Positions 1-5,951 of a DNA stretch of 8,173 bases are shown here, piece by piece. The translations under genes and the position numbers were made by a program. The stretch comes from a bacterium. Lineage in GTDB: Bacteria; UBP13; UBA5359. The notes below the pieces were generated by a model. That model saw only the letters and a program-made list of their open reading frames with translations, was not told the DNA's origin and did not search any database. The DNA lies in contig JAQVUQ010000107.1 of the NCBI GenBank assembly GCA_028699365.1, positions 1-8,173 on the forward strand, in the 5' to 3' direction. Position 1 is the first letter of the stretch. The number at the start of each line of letters is the position of its first letter.

Positions 1-1
1 A

Positions 2-1096
2 TATCCCGGCAAGAGATACTACGGCGGCTGTGAGTTCGTCGATGTGGTGGAGACACTGGCCATAGACAGGGCAAAGAAGCTCTTTGGCGCCGAGCATGTC
101 AACGTTCAGCCTCACTCCGGTTCGCAGGCCAATATGGCCGCATACTTTGCCGTCCTTAAGCCGGGAGATACCATTCTGGCTATGGACCTGGCCCACGGCG
201 GCCACCTTACGCACGGACACAGAATGAACTTCTCCGGCCTGCTCTACAACGTCTGTTCCTACGGGGTCAGCCCGGAGGATCACCGCATAGATTACGATGC
301 TCTGCTGGCTCAGGCCAAAGAGTGCAAGCCTAAAATGATAGTGGCTGGTGCCAGCGCCTATCCGCGCAAGCTGGATTTTGAGCGCTTCCGCGCCATCTGC
401 GACGAGGTGGGTGCTTATCTGATGGTGGATATGGCTCACATTGCCGGGCTGGTGGCAGCCGGATTGCACCAGAGCCCGGTGCCTTACGCCGATTTCACCA
501 CTACCACCACCCATAAGACGCTGCGGGGTCCGCGGGCCGGTATGGTTATCTGCAAGGCGGAGTACGCCAAGGCGCTGGATAACGCTCTCTTTCCCGGGTT
601 GCAGGGCGGCCCGCTGATGCATGTGATCGCCGCCAAGGCGGTGGCGTTTAAGGAAGCCATGACGCCGGAATTCAAGCAGTATCAGCGTGATATACTCAGC
701 AACGCTGCGGCGCTGGCGGAGGAGCTTATCAAACGCGGCTTTGAACTGAGTTCCGGTGGCACGGACAACCATCTGATGCTGGTGGACGTGACCACCAAGG
801 ATATGACCGGCCTCGATGCCCAACTGCTCCTGGATGAGATAGGCGTAACGGTCAACAAGAATATGATACCTTTCGATAAGCTGAAACCGATGGTGACCAG
901 CGGCATACGAATAGGAACTCCGGCTGTAACTACCAGGGGCATGGGGGTAGAAGAGATGAAGGAGATAGCCCATATTATCGACGAGGTGCTCTCCAACTCC
1001 GATAACCGTCTGACCCTGGAATGGTCCAGGCATCGGGTCAAGGATCTTTGCAGCAAATTCCCGCTTTACCGGGACCTGGATACGGATTGCTGCTAA
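2..1096 (+). CDS. glyA: Serine hydroxymethyltransferase, 5'-truncated by window edge
   Basis: This cytosolic PLP enzyme converts serine plus tetrahydrofolate to glycine plus methylene-tetrahydrofolate, the main one-carbon source for dTMP and purine synthesis. The reading frame is open from the first complete codon at position 2 ([17 protein letters not shown]) to TAA at 1094-1096, giving 364 visible residues. Family members are about 415 residues, so roughly the first 50 are missing. Seen motifs are [35 protein letters not shown] and the PLP-lysine block [15 protein letters not shown], whose lysine codon is at 515-517. [13 protein letters not shown] near the C-terminus is also typical. No internal stop or frameshift is seen. 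The GTG at 44 lies inside the conserved domain and is not the real start. It is followed by a 113-bp gap and the dCMP deaminase gene. The family call is essentially certain; only the start lies outside the window. Confidence 0.97.
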   Translation, partial: YPGKRYYGGCEFVDVVETLAIDRAKKLFGAEHVNVQPHSGSQANMAAYFAVLKPGDTILAMDLAHGGHLTHGHRMNFSGLLYNVCSYGVSPEDHRIDYDALLAQAKECKPKMIVAGASAYPRKLDFERFRAICDEVGAYLMVDMAHIAGLVAAGLHQSPVPYADFTTTTTHKTLRGPRAGMVICKAEYAKALDNALFPGLQGGPLMHVIAAKAVAFKEAMTPEFKQYQRDILSNAAALAEELIKRGFELSSGGTDNHLMLVDVTTKDMTGLDAQLLLDEIGVTVNKNMIPFDKLKPMVTSGIRIGTPAVTTRGMGVEEMKEIAHIIDEVLSNSDNRLTLEWSRHRVKDLCSKFPLYRDLDTDCC

Positions 1097-1112
1097 GCCG
1101 CCCAGGGGCGGC
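1097..1112 (+). other. Short GC-rich hairpin directly after glyA stop
   Basis: GCCGCC (1097-1102) and GGCGGC (1107-1112) are perfect inverted copies around a 4-nt loop, immediately after the glyA TAA. No run of T follows; the next bases are the CTGAAG repeats. It may stabilise the 3' end of the glyA message or pause transcription, but it is not a standard intrinsic terminator. Confidence 0.4.
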
Positions 1113-1114
1113 AG

Positions 1115-1142
1115 GCTGAAGACTGAAGTCTGAAGGCTGAAG
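1115..1142 (+). repeat. 7-bp tandem repeat, NCTGAAG x4
   Basis: Four head-to-tail 7-bp units start at 1115, 1122, 1129 and 1136. Each is CTGAAG preceded by a variable base (G, A, T, G). It lies in the glyA-comEB gap and has the same 7-bp period as the four arrays between 2671 and 2877, but a different unit sequence. Arrays of this kind resemble the short tandemly repeated heptanucleotides (STRR) described in cyanobacteria. The rest of the gap (1143-1209) is AT-richer and shows no clear promoter. Confidence 0.8.
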
Positions 1143-1209
1143 ATTATCAGCTTTGTATTTTGGATTTTTAATGGTGAACTATGCGGAAGAGGCATAGGGT
1201 GATATCTGA

Positions 1210-1692
1210 ATGAATAAAGAGATTGTAAAATCCGGTCTGGAAACAACCGATCGTCCGGATTGGGATGCCTATTTTATGGAGATAGCGGCGGTGGTGGCCA
1301 AACGGGCCACCTGCGGTCGTCGCCGGGTGGGCGCCATCCTGGTCAAGGATAAGCGTATCCTGTCTACCGGCTACAATGGGGCGCCGTCCGGACTGCGGCA
1401 CTGCCTGGAGGTAGGGTGCCTGCGGGAGCGCCTGGGAGTTCCTTCCGGCGAGCGGGCGGAACTCTGCCGGGGGCTGCACGCGGAGCAGAATGCCATCATC
1501 CAGGCCGCTCTGCACGGCGTGCCCATAGAGGGAGCCGTTCTTTACTGTACCAACCAGCCTTGCTCTGTTTGTGCCAAGATGCTGGTAAATGCCGGTGTCA
1601 GGCGTATTGTTTTTACCGGCTCTTATCCTGACGAACTGGCTGTGGATATCCTTGGCGAAGCCGGGATAGAGATGACGATATTCAGAGGTTAA
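1210..1692 (+). CDS. comEB: dCMP deaminase, ComEB type
   Basis: This predicted zinc-dependent cytosolic deaminase converts dCMP to dUMP, feeding thymidylate synthesis. The protein has 160 residues, normal for the family. W18DAYFMEIA, the strand [21 protein letters not shown] (residues 41-61) and the two zinc signatures are visible: HAEQNAI with His90 as ligand and Glu92 as proton shuttle, and PCSVCAK with Cys118 and Cys121 as ligands. Extra cysteines and a histidine between residues 35 and 86 (C35, H64, C65, C70, C86) fall in the insert that carries a second structural zinc in some dCMP deaminases. The ATG at 1210 has only a weak upstream purine stretch (AGGGTG), but it leaves the usual short lead before the WDxYFM motif. 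TAA at 1690-1692 is one base from the next start, so it is probably co-transcribed with wecA. ComEB was named from a competence operon, but the enzyme role is the safer reading. Confidence 0.93.
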   Translation: MNKEIVKSGLETTDRPDWDAYFMEIAAVVAKRATCGRRRVGAILVKDKRILSTGYNGAPSGLRHCLEVGCLRERLGVPSGERAELCRGLHAEQNAIIQAALHGVPIEGAVLYCTNQPCSVCAKMLVNAGVRRIVFTGSYPDELAVDILGEAGIEMTIFRG

Positions 1693-1693
1693 T

Positions 1694-2647
1694 GTGAATT
1701 CTTCCGTTTACTATGCCATATCGTTTGCGGCGGCTCTGGTCGTTTCATTGGCTCTGACGCCGCTGGTGCGCCTGATGGCTGTCCGGCTGGGAGCTGTCGA
1801 TCGTCCTCAGTCACGCAAGGTTCACAAAGAGCCTGTACCACTCTGGGGCGGTCTGGCCATTTATGCGGCTCTGGTCGTTGCGCTGGCGGGTATTTCCGTC
1901 CTGAGCGCTACGCCGATGACCATGCTTATGAAGGGAATAATAGTCGGTGGAGCGTTCATAGTGGTTGTCGGTATGGTGGACGATGCCGTCGGCATGCCTG
2001 CACGGCTGAAACTGGTCTTTCAGATAGTGGGAGCGCTGATACTGATAGGCTTCGGCGTGAGGGTGGATTTGCTTACCAACCCCCTCGGCGGCGGGTATAT
2101 CTATCTCGGTGGCTGGGGAGTGCTGATAACCATCTTCTGGGTAGTGGCCGTCACCAATGCCATAAATCTTATCGACGGGCTTGACGGGCTGGCTTCAGGT
2201 TTATCGGGCATAGCTGCACTGGCCTTTTTCGTTCTCTCGCTCAAGTTCGGTCACCTCTCCATCTCGATCATCTCCATGGCTCTGGCCGGAGCCTGTCTGG
2301 GCTTTCTCCGATATAATTTCAACCCGGCCAGTATATTCATGGGGGATACCGGCTCGATGCTGCTGGGCTACGTGCTGGCAGCCGTCTCCGTAGCCGGCGC
2401 CTTTAAAGGCGCCGCTGCCGTCATGCTGGCGCTTCCCGTTATTGTCCTGGGGTTACCCATCTTTGACGTTTCCTTTGCCATTCTGCGCCGTTTGCGGAAG
2501 GGCAATCCCATCTTCCAGGCCGATAAAGAGCATCTGCACCATCGCCTGCTCGACAGAGGATTGTCTCAGCGCCGGGCAGTCATGGTCCTGTATATGATAG
2601 GTATCGCCTGCAGTCTGCTGGCCATATATCTGTCTAATCTGCATTAG
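1694..2647 (+). CDS. wecA: Undecaprenyl-phosphate GlcNAc-1-phosphate transferase (WecA/TagO family)
   Basis: This integral membrane enzyme transfers GlcNAc-1-phosphate from UDP-GlcNAc to undecaprenyl phosphate, the first step of many surface-polymer pathways. The 317-residue length and the motifs in order fit the family: VHKEPVPLWGG (43-53), the Mg-binding DD pair at 96-97 in GMVDDAVG, NLIDGLDGLASG (158-169), FMGDTGSM (215-222), PIFD with Asp258, and the cytoplasmic HLHHRLLDRG loop (280-289), where the HHR block favours WecA/TagO over MraY. About ten or eleven hydrophobic segments are visible, beginning at residue 6. Translation starts at GTG 1694, one base after the comEB TAA, with AGAGG at 1684-1688. 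An overlapping ATG at 1692 runs straight into TGA and cannot be the start. TAG at 2645-2647 lies inside a 32-bp palindrome. wecB downstream acts on the same sugar-nucleotide pool. The exact polymer cannot be told from this window. Confidence 0.93.
   Translation: MNSSVYYAISFAAALVVSLALTPLVRLMAVRLGAVDRPQSRKVHKEPVPLWGGLAIYAALVVALAGISVLSATPMTMLMKGIIVGGAFIVVVGMVDDAVGMPARLKLVFQIVGALILIGFGVRVDLLTNPLGGGYIYLGGWGVLITIFWVVAVTNAINLIDGLDGLASGLSGIAALAFFVLSLKFGHLSISIISMALAGACLGFLRYNFNPASIFMGDTGSMLLGYVLAAVSVAGAFKGAAAVMLALPVIVLGLPIFDVSFAILRRLRKGNPIFQADKEHLHHRLLDRGLSQRRAVMVLYMIGIACSLLAIYLSNLH
2395..2414 (+). other. 20-bp perfect palindrome inside wecA
   Basis: CGGCGCC, TTTAAA and GGCGCCG form one perfect 20-bp inverted repeat with no spacer, inside the codons for Ala-Gly-Ala-Phe-Lys-Gly-Ala of the transferase. 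It may simply reflect GC-rich alanine and glycine codons. No function is assigned. Confidence 0.5.
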
Positions 2648-2670
2648 CCATCCATGGATGGCTAATGCAG
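2639..2670 (+). other. 32-bp perfect palindrome across the wecA stop codon
   Basis: The arm CTGCATTAGCCATCCA (2639-2654) is followed without spacer by its exact reverse complement (2655-2670), centred on CCATGG. It covers the last two sense codons and the TAG of wecA. As RNA it could form a stem of about 14 bp with a tight 4-nt loop. No T-tract follows, because the next bases are GAAGTCA repeats, so it does not match a classical Rho-independent terminator. It could be a 3'-end stabilising hairpin, a symmetric protein site, or an inverted duplication of the gene end. Confidence 0.85.
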
Positions 2671-2697
2671 GAAGTCAGAAGTCAGAAGTCAGAAGTG
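2671..2697 (+). repeat. 7-bp tandem repeat, GAAGTCA x3.7
   Basis: Three exact GAAGTCA units start at 2671, 2678 and 2685, followed by a partial GAAGTG copy. The array abuts the 32-bp palindrome directly. TGCAGG occurs at both edges (2666-2671 and 2696-2701). Confidence 0.85.
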
Positions 2698-2736
2698 CAG
2701 GTCCGTTGTGAAAGTATTGGGGACCGTTTGCAGGTT

Positions 2737-2755
2737 AGGAGCCAGGAGCCAGGAG
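2737..2755 (+). repeat. 7-bp tandem repeat, AGGAGCC x2.7
   Basis: AGGAGCC occurs at 2737 and 2744 and is followed by a partial AGGAG at 2751. The period is again 7 bp, with a unit different from the neighbouring arrays. Between this array and the next (2756-2802) I see no gene and no convincing promoter. Confidence 0.75.
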
Positions 2756-2802
2756 TTTGGGCAGGTTATTTAGTCTTATGTCTGCCGGCAACTTATGCCT
2801 GG

Positions 2803-2830
2803 AACGAATAACGAATAACAAGGAACGAAT
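2803..2830 (+). repeat. 7-bp tandem repeat, AACGAAT, four units upstream of wecB
   Basis: Four contiguous heptads read AACGAAT, AACGAAT, AACAAGG and AACGAAT. The third, divergent unit creates the only good ribosome binding site for wecB. The array ends two bases before the wecB ATG. Confidence 0.85.
2820..2825 (+). promoter_or_regulatory. Ribosome binding site for wecB, embedded in a repeat
   Basis: AAGGAA lies seven bases upstream of ATG 2833 and is formed by the variant heptad AACAAGG plus the start of the next unit. It supports the ATG at 2833 even though that adds an unusual N-terminus. An in-frame TAA at 2809-2811 excludes any start further upstream. Confidence 0.65.
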
Positions 2831-2832
2831 AC

Positions 2833-4023
2833 ATGGGAAGCCCGAAACCAACAACCAACAACCAACAACCAACAACCGCGCCTGAAGGGCGCTCCCGGCC
2901 CAGAGTTGCTGTAATCTTCGGGACCAGGCCGGAGGCCGTCAAGATGGCTCCGGTGGTACGGAGTTTCAAGGCGGAGAACAGTCTGGAAACAATCGTCATC
3001 GTCACGGCCCAGCACAGGGAGATGCTGGATCAGGTCATGGCCACCTTCGATATCGGCGCCGATTACGATCTCGATATCATGTCTCCCGGACAGAGCCTGA
3101 CTACCATTACCAATCGCGTGTTGACCGGTATAGACGATCTGCTGAAGAAGACTGCTCCGGATATGATACTGGTCCAGGGGGACACGACCACCGTTTTTGC
3201 CTCCTCGCTGGCAGCCTTTTATAACAGGGTGGCCGTGGGTCACGTGGAGGCCGGGCTGCGTACGGATGATAAATACAACCCCTTCCCTGAAGAGATAAAC
3301 CGCCGCCTTACCGGCGTCATGGCCGATCTGCATTTTGCTCCCACCACCGTTTCACGGGACAATCTTCTGCGGGAGGGCGTGCCTGCGGAGCGGATAATGG
3401 TCACGGGCAACACCGTTATCGATTCGCTGATGATGGTGGCTGGCCGGCCCTACTCCTTTGCCGGTGGAGAACTGGCCCGGCTGGAAGAGCATCCCGGCCG
3501 GGTGGTGCTGATAACGGCCCACAGGCGTGAAAACTGGGGTGCTCCCATGCTGAGCATAGCTCGTGCTCTGGCCCGGCTGGCGCATCGTTATCCCGATACG
3601 CTCTTCGTCTTTCCCATGCATCGTAATCCCGAGGTGCGCAGAGTCGTAGCCGGGGAACTGGCCGATCGGACTAACGTCATGCTGATAGAGCCGCAGGACT
3701 ACGAGCCTTTTGTCCACCTGATGAAGCGCAGCCATCTTATCATCACCGATTCCGGCGGCGTTCAGGAGGAAGCTCCGTCGCTGGGTATTCCCGTGCTTGT
3801 GTTGCGTGAGCGCACCGAGCGTCCGGAAGCGGTCGACGTGGGGACCGTTCGTCTGGTAGGCACCGATGAGGAGAACATCTTTACCCAGTCGGTCGAGCTT
3901 ATGGATGATGAGGAAGCTCGCCGAAAGATGGCTGGAACGGCCAACCCTTACGGCGACGGCAAATCCTCGGAGCGTATTCTGGCCGGAGTTATGCGATACT
4001 TCAATCTGGAGGTGGTTATATGA
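2833..4023 (+). CDS. wecB: UDP-N-acetylglucosamine 2-epimerase, non-hydrolysing
   Basis: This cytosolic enzyme interconverts UDP-GlcNAc and UDP-ManNAc, the ManNAc donor for surface polysaccharide or teichoic-type polymers (also named mnaA). The core begins at residue 24, RVAVIFGTRPEAVKMAPVV. Visible motifs are VQGDTTT with Asp117, GHVEAGLRT with Glu139, PEEINRR (152-158) with Glu153, HRREN (230-234), TDSGGVQEEA (305-314) and RERTERPEA (325-333). The Asp117-Glu139-Glu153 spacing equals that of the E. coli catalytic acids. Length is 396 residues, about 20 more than usual. The excess is at the front: MGSPKPTTNNQQPTTAPEGR, of which residues 5-15 are encoded by the AACCAAC repeat at 2846-2877. No other in-frame ATG, GTG or TTG lies between 2833 and the conserved core, so this start is retained. 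TGA overlaps the next ATG by 4 bp. A hydrolysing epimerase is less likely given the full acid set and gene context. Confidence 0.95.
   Translation: MGSPKPTTNNQQPTTAPEGRSRPRVAVIFGTRPEAVKMAPVVRSFKAENSLETIVIVTAQHREMLDQVMATFDIGADYDLDIMSPGQSLTTITNRVLTGIDDLLKKTAPDMILVQGDTTTVFASSLAAFYNRVAVGHVEAGLRTDDKYNPFPEEINRRLTGVMADLHFAPTTVSRDNLLREGVPAERIMVTGNTVIDSLMMVAGRPYSFAGGELARLEEHPGRVVLITAHRRENWGAPMLSIARALARLAHRYPDTLFVFPMHRNPEVRRVVAGELADRTNVMLIEPQDYEPFVHLMKRSHLIITDSGGVQEEAPSLGIPVLVLRERTERPEAVDVGTVRLVGTDEENIFTQSVELMDDEEARRKMAGTANPYGDGKSSERILAGVMRYFNLEVVI
2846..2877 (+). repeat. 7-bp tandem repeat, AACCAAC x4.6, inside the wecB start
   Basis: Four exact AACCAAC units start at 2846, 2853, 2860 and 2867, followed by AACC. 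The array is translated, giving the period PTTNNQQ-PTT, because three 7-bp units equal seven codons. It lies 13 codons or fewer after the start codon and before the conserved fold. Confidence 0.9.
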
Positions 4024-4448
4024 AATATAAGTCGATTCTCGTTCCGATCAACGGCGCCGATTATGCGGAAGAAATGATTGAGCTGGCCTGTAAACTGGCC
4101 GATCGGGATGAGGCCGAGCTTCATGTCCTTTACGTTTACGTCGTTCCCCGGACACTGCCTATCGACGCCTCGGTTCCCGTGGAGGAGAACAAGGGAGCGG
4201 AGGTGCTGGCTCGTGCCGAGGCGGCAGCCGCAGCCGCCGGCGTAGGTATCAGGACTCATTTCTATCAATCGCGCTCCGCCGGTGTCTCCATTCTGGATGC
4301 CGTAGAGCGTCTGCAGGCGGATCTTGTGGTTCTGGGCGTAAGCGGCGAGCCGCGGGTAGGCGGTATCTTCTTTGGTGCCACTACCAGCCTCGTCCTGAAA
4401 AATGCGCCCTGTCGGGTATTAATCGGCAGAGCCGGCATGGAGGTTTGA
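4020..4448 (+). CDS. UspA-family universal stress protein
   Basis: This small cytosolic alpha/beta protein has 142 residues, one Usp domain. It starts MKYKSILVPINGADYAEEMIELA and ends with GVSGEPRVGGIFFGATTSLVLKNAPCRVLI, the usual nucleotide-binding tail. Gly106, Gly109 and Gly119 keep the G-x2-G-x9-G spacing of ATP-binding members, but the residue after the last Gly is Ala120 rather than Ser/Thr. The usual Asp after the first strand (VPxD) is Asn11. Nucleotide binding is therefore possible but not assured. An alanine-rich helix spans residues 66-73. ATG 4020 overlaps the wecB TGA by 4 bp and has GGAGGTG at 4008-4014, so translation is probably coupled. It sits one base before an RCK gene. 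Usp proteins often accompany transporters and their regulators, so a role in regulating ion transport is an inference from context only. Confidence 0.9.
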   Translation: MKYKSILVPINGADYAEEMIELACKLADRDEAELHVLYVYVVPRTLPIDASVPVEENKGAEVLARAEAAAAAAGVGIRTHFYQSRSAGVSILDAVERLQADLVVLGVSGEPRVGGIFFGATTSLVLKNAPCRVLIGRAGMEV

Positions 4449-4449
4449 C

Positions 4450-5100
4450 ATGAAGATAGTAATTATGGGCTGCGGCCGTGTAGGTGTGCTCCTGGCCAGA
4501 ATACTGGACAGCGAGGGGCACGAGGTGTCGGTGATAGACAGGGATGTTTTGGCGTTTGACGATCTTTGCCAGGGATTCCAGGGGCGCATGGTCACCGGCA
4601 ACGGCATCGATGCCGATGTGCAGCGCGAGGCAGGCGCCGAGGGTGCCGATGCCTTTGTGGCCGCTACCAGGGATGACAACACCAATATCATGGCCGCGCA
4701 GGTGGCCAGGGAGATATTCGGAATCCCCAAAGTCGTGGCCAGAATATACGATCCGGACAGGGAGCATATCTTCAACGAACTGGGGCTGGAAACCATCTGT
4801 CCCGTCACGGTGGGGGCGTTTCAGATAAGAAACGCCATCCTTGCCGGAGCGCTGAGGCGTACGCCTCTGGAAGCCGGCAATCTGGAACTGATCGAGACTG
4901 CGCTCCCGGAAGGGCTTGACGGCAGGAGCGTTCGCGATATCCAGAGCCCCGGCGAGGTCAGGGTTGTTGCCTTGCAGCGGGAAGGTTTATCGATGATACC
5001 CGTCGGAGATACCAAATTGAAGAGCGGCGATGTCATGACCGTCGTCATCTCCAGGGATGTTCTGCCCAGGCTGCAGGCGGTTTTGGGCATAGAGGCATGA
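4450..5100 (+). CDS. TrkA-type RCK protein with RCK_N and RCK_C domains
   Basis: This is a cytoplasmic regulatory subunit of the TrkA/KtrA kind, which gates K+ uptake systems in response to bound nucleotide. It has 216 residues. The Rossmann RCK_N domain (1-120) shows the GCGRVG dinucleotide loop at 7-12 with Asp30 closing the second strand, GNGIDADV at 50-57 in place of the usual GDGTD, ATRDDNTN (72-79) and ARIYDPDR (97-104). Residues 140-212 look like an RCK_C domain (LPEGLDGRSVRDI, then KSGDVMTVVISRD). ATG 4450 has GGAGG at 4439-4443 and lies one base after the Usp stop. No TrkH/KtrB membrane partner is present in this window, so the target transporter is unknown. With the next gene it resembles a two-gene version of the tandem-domain E. 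coli TrkA, lacking a second RCK_C. Regulation of another transporter or exchanger remains possible. Confidence 0.9.
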   Translation: MKIVIMGCGRVGVLLARILDSEGHEVSVIDRDVLAFDDLCQGFQGRMVTGNGIDADVQREAGAEGADAFVAATRDDNTNIMAAQVAREIFGIPKVVARIYDPDREHIFNELGLETICPVTVGAFQIRNAILAGALRRTPLEAGNLELIETALPEGLDGRSVRDIQSPGEVRVVALQREGLSMIPVGDTKLKSGDVMTVVISRDVLPRLQAVLGIEA

Positions 5101-5108
5101 TTATTGAA

Positions 5109-5114
5109 GGGAGG
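5109..5114 (+). promoter_or_regulatory. Ribosome binding site deciding the second RCK start
   Basis: GGGAGG lies seven bases before ATG 5122. A TTG at 5104 would open the same frame six codons earlier, but its coding would run through this site. ATG 5122 also puts the Rossmann strand at the very N-terminus, as in the family. Confidence 0.85.
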
Positions 5115-5121
5115 AAATCCC

Positions 5122-5577
5122 ATGTACGTGATATTGGTGGGAGGCGGTAAGGTCGGTTATTACCTTACCAAAACTCTGTTGGCCGAGGGGTTCGAAGTTA
5201 CGCTGATCGAAAAGAACAGAAGTATATTCGAGAAGCTTTTCCAGGAGTTCAAGGGTTCCGTAGTCCTGGGAGACGGCACGGATATCAAGGTTCTGCACGA
5301 TGCCGGGGCCGGACGGGCCGATCTGGTGGCTTCAGTGACGGGATACGATCAGGACAATCTGGTAGCCTGCCAACTGGCTAAAAGAAAGTTCGGCGTGGGG
5401 CGGACCATAGCCAGAGTGAACAATCCCAAAAATGAAGAGATCCTGCGTCGTCTGGGAGTGGATACCACGCTTAGCAGCACCCGGGTCATCTTCAGCCTGA
5501 TCGAGCAGGAAGTGGCTCATGGCGGTTATGTCTCCTCGCTGACAAAGGATATATTCAGCAACCCGGAAGGCAAATAA
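5122..5577 (+). CDS. TrkA-type RCK_N-only nucleotide-binding protein
   Basis: This second RCK protein has 151 residues and one Rossmann domain: MYVILVGGGKVG with the glycine loop at 7-12, Glu30 after the second strand, GDGTD at 50-54, TGYDQDNL (73-80) and ARVNNP (97-102). After residue 125 there is only a short helical tail ending in FSNPEGK, so the RCK_C domain of the upstream neighbour is absent. Its motifs are closer to the family norm than the first protein's (GDGTD and RVNNP are intact). It could form mixed rings with the first protein, as the two halves of E. coli TrkA do within one chain; that is inference. It begins 21 bp after the first RCK gene with its own strong ribosome binding site, which argues against a frameshifted single gene. 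A 47-bp gap leads to the ATPase genes. Confidence 0.88.
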   Translation: MYVILVGGGKVGYYLTKTLLAEGFEVTLIEKNRSIFEKLFQEFKGSVVLGDGTDIKVLHDAGAGRADLVASVTGYDQDNLVACQLAKRKFGVGRTIARVNNPKNEEILRRLGVDTTLSSTRVIFSLIEQEVAHGGYVSSLTKDIFSNPEGK

Positions 5578-5610
5578 ACTTCCGAACTCTATTGGCTCGG
5601 GTAGTTTTGC

Positions 5611-5616
5611 GGAGGA
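5611..5616 (+). promoter_or_regulatory. Ribosome binding site deciding the ATPase G/H subunit start
   Basis: GGAGGA lies eight bases before ATG 5625. It favours this start over the in-frame TTG at 5592, which would add eleven residues (from MARVVLRRIGL) unlike the family N-terminus and has no comparable site. Confidence 0.85.
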
Positions 5617-5624
5617 TAGGGCTT

Positions 5625-5951
5625 ATGGCTGAGAATATAGTTTCCAGGATAAGACAGGCTGAGGAAGAGGCTGCTTCCATAATATCCACTGCCAGAGAAG
5701 GAGCGTCAGGTATTATACGCGATGCCTCCGCAACTGCCGAGGCCTTGCTGGCCGAGAGCCGGCGCCTTGGAGAGGCACAGGCATCCTCTCTGACAGCGAA
5801 AACCGAAGCCGAATCGACGGTCGAGATCGAAGAGCTGCGTCGTCTGTCAAGCCGGAGGAAAGAGCGTCTGATGAACGCGGCCGACCAGGGGTGTGAGACT
5901 GCAGTAAGCTACGTTCTGGAGGAGGTTCTCCGTCACTATGGCCGTAGCTAA
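5625..5951 (+). CDS. A/V-type ATPase peripheral stalk subunit G/H
   Basis: This small coiled-coil protein of 108 residues probably pairs with subunit E to form the peripheral stalk tying the catalytic head to subunit I. Almost all of residues 1-95 are predicted helix, rich in Glu, Ala and Arg (for example SRIRQAEEEAASIISTAREG), with alanines spaced as in the long stalk coiled coils. There is no signal peptide and no catalytic motif. Identification rests on size, the helical pattern and the position directly upstream of subunit I, the usual G/H-I-K order in bacterial and archaeal operons (AhaH, NtpF). Sequence alone could fit other stalk proteins. Its last 14 bp overlap the subunit I gene, and a GGAGGAGG stretch at 5918-5925, inside this gene, serves that gene. 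The long overlap suggests translational coupling. Confidence 0.82.
   Translation: MAENIVSRIRQAEEEAASIISTAREGASGIIRDASATAEALLAESRRLGEAQASSLTAKTEAESTVEIEELRRLSSRRKERLMNAADQGCETAVSYVLEEVLRHYGRS

Noticed and set aside
682-1056. 124-residue minus-strand frame opposite glyA
   Set aside because: It overlaps conserved SHMT coding sequence, has low-complexity Ser-rich content and no motif or binding site.
1097-1112. Intrinsic terminator after glyA
   Set aside because: The stem is only 6 bp with a 4-nt loop, and no T-run follows.
1143-1209. Sigma-70 promoter before comEB
   Set aside because: TTGTAT and several AT-rich hexamers occur, but no pair has both good matches and 16-18 bp spacing.
2671-2877. 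CRISPR-like array
   Set aside because: The repeats are 7 bp, contiguous and without spacers; no cas genes are present.
2776-3333. 185-residue open frame on the minus strand opposite the epimerase gene
   Set aside because: It is antisense to a clear wecB gene, its residues mirror the repeat (Trp-Leu-Leu-Val-Val runs), and no family motif is visible.
5104-5121. TTG start six codons upstream for the second RCK protein
   Set aside because: It would translate the ribosome binding site, and the family begins at the Rossmann strand; ATG 5122 is better.
4450-5577. A single TrkA gene broken by a frameshift
   Set aside because: Both parts have their own stop, ribosome binding site and complete N-terminal strand, so two genes is simpler.
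5592-5624. TTG start for the G/H subunit
   Set aside because: It has no suitably placed ribosome binding site and adds residues unlike stalk subunits.
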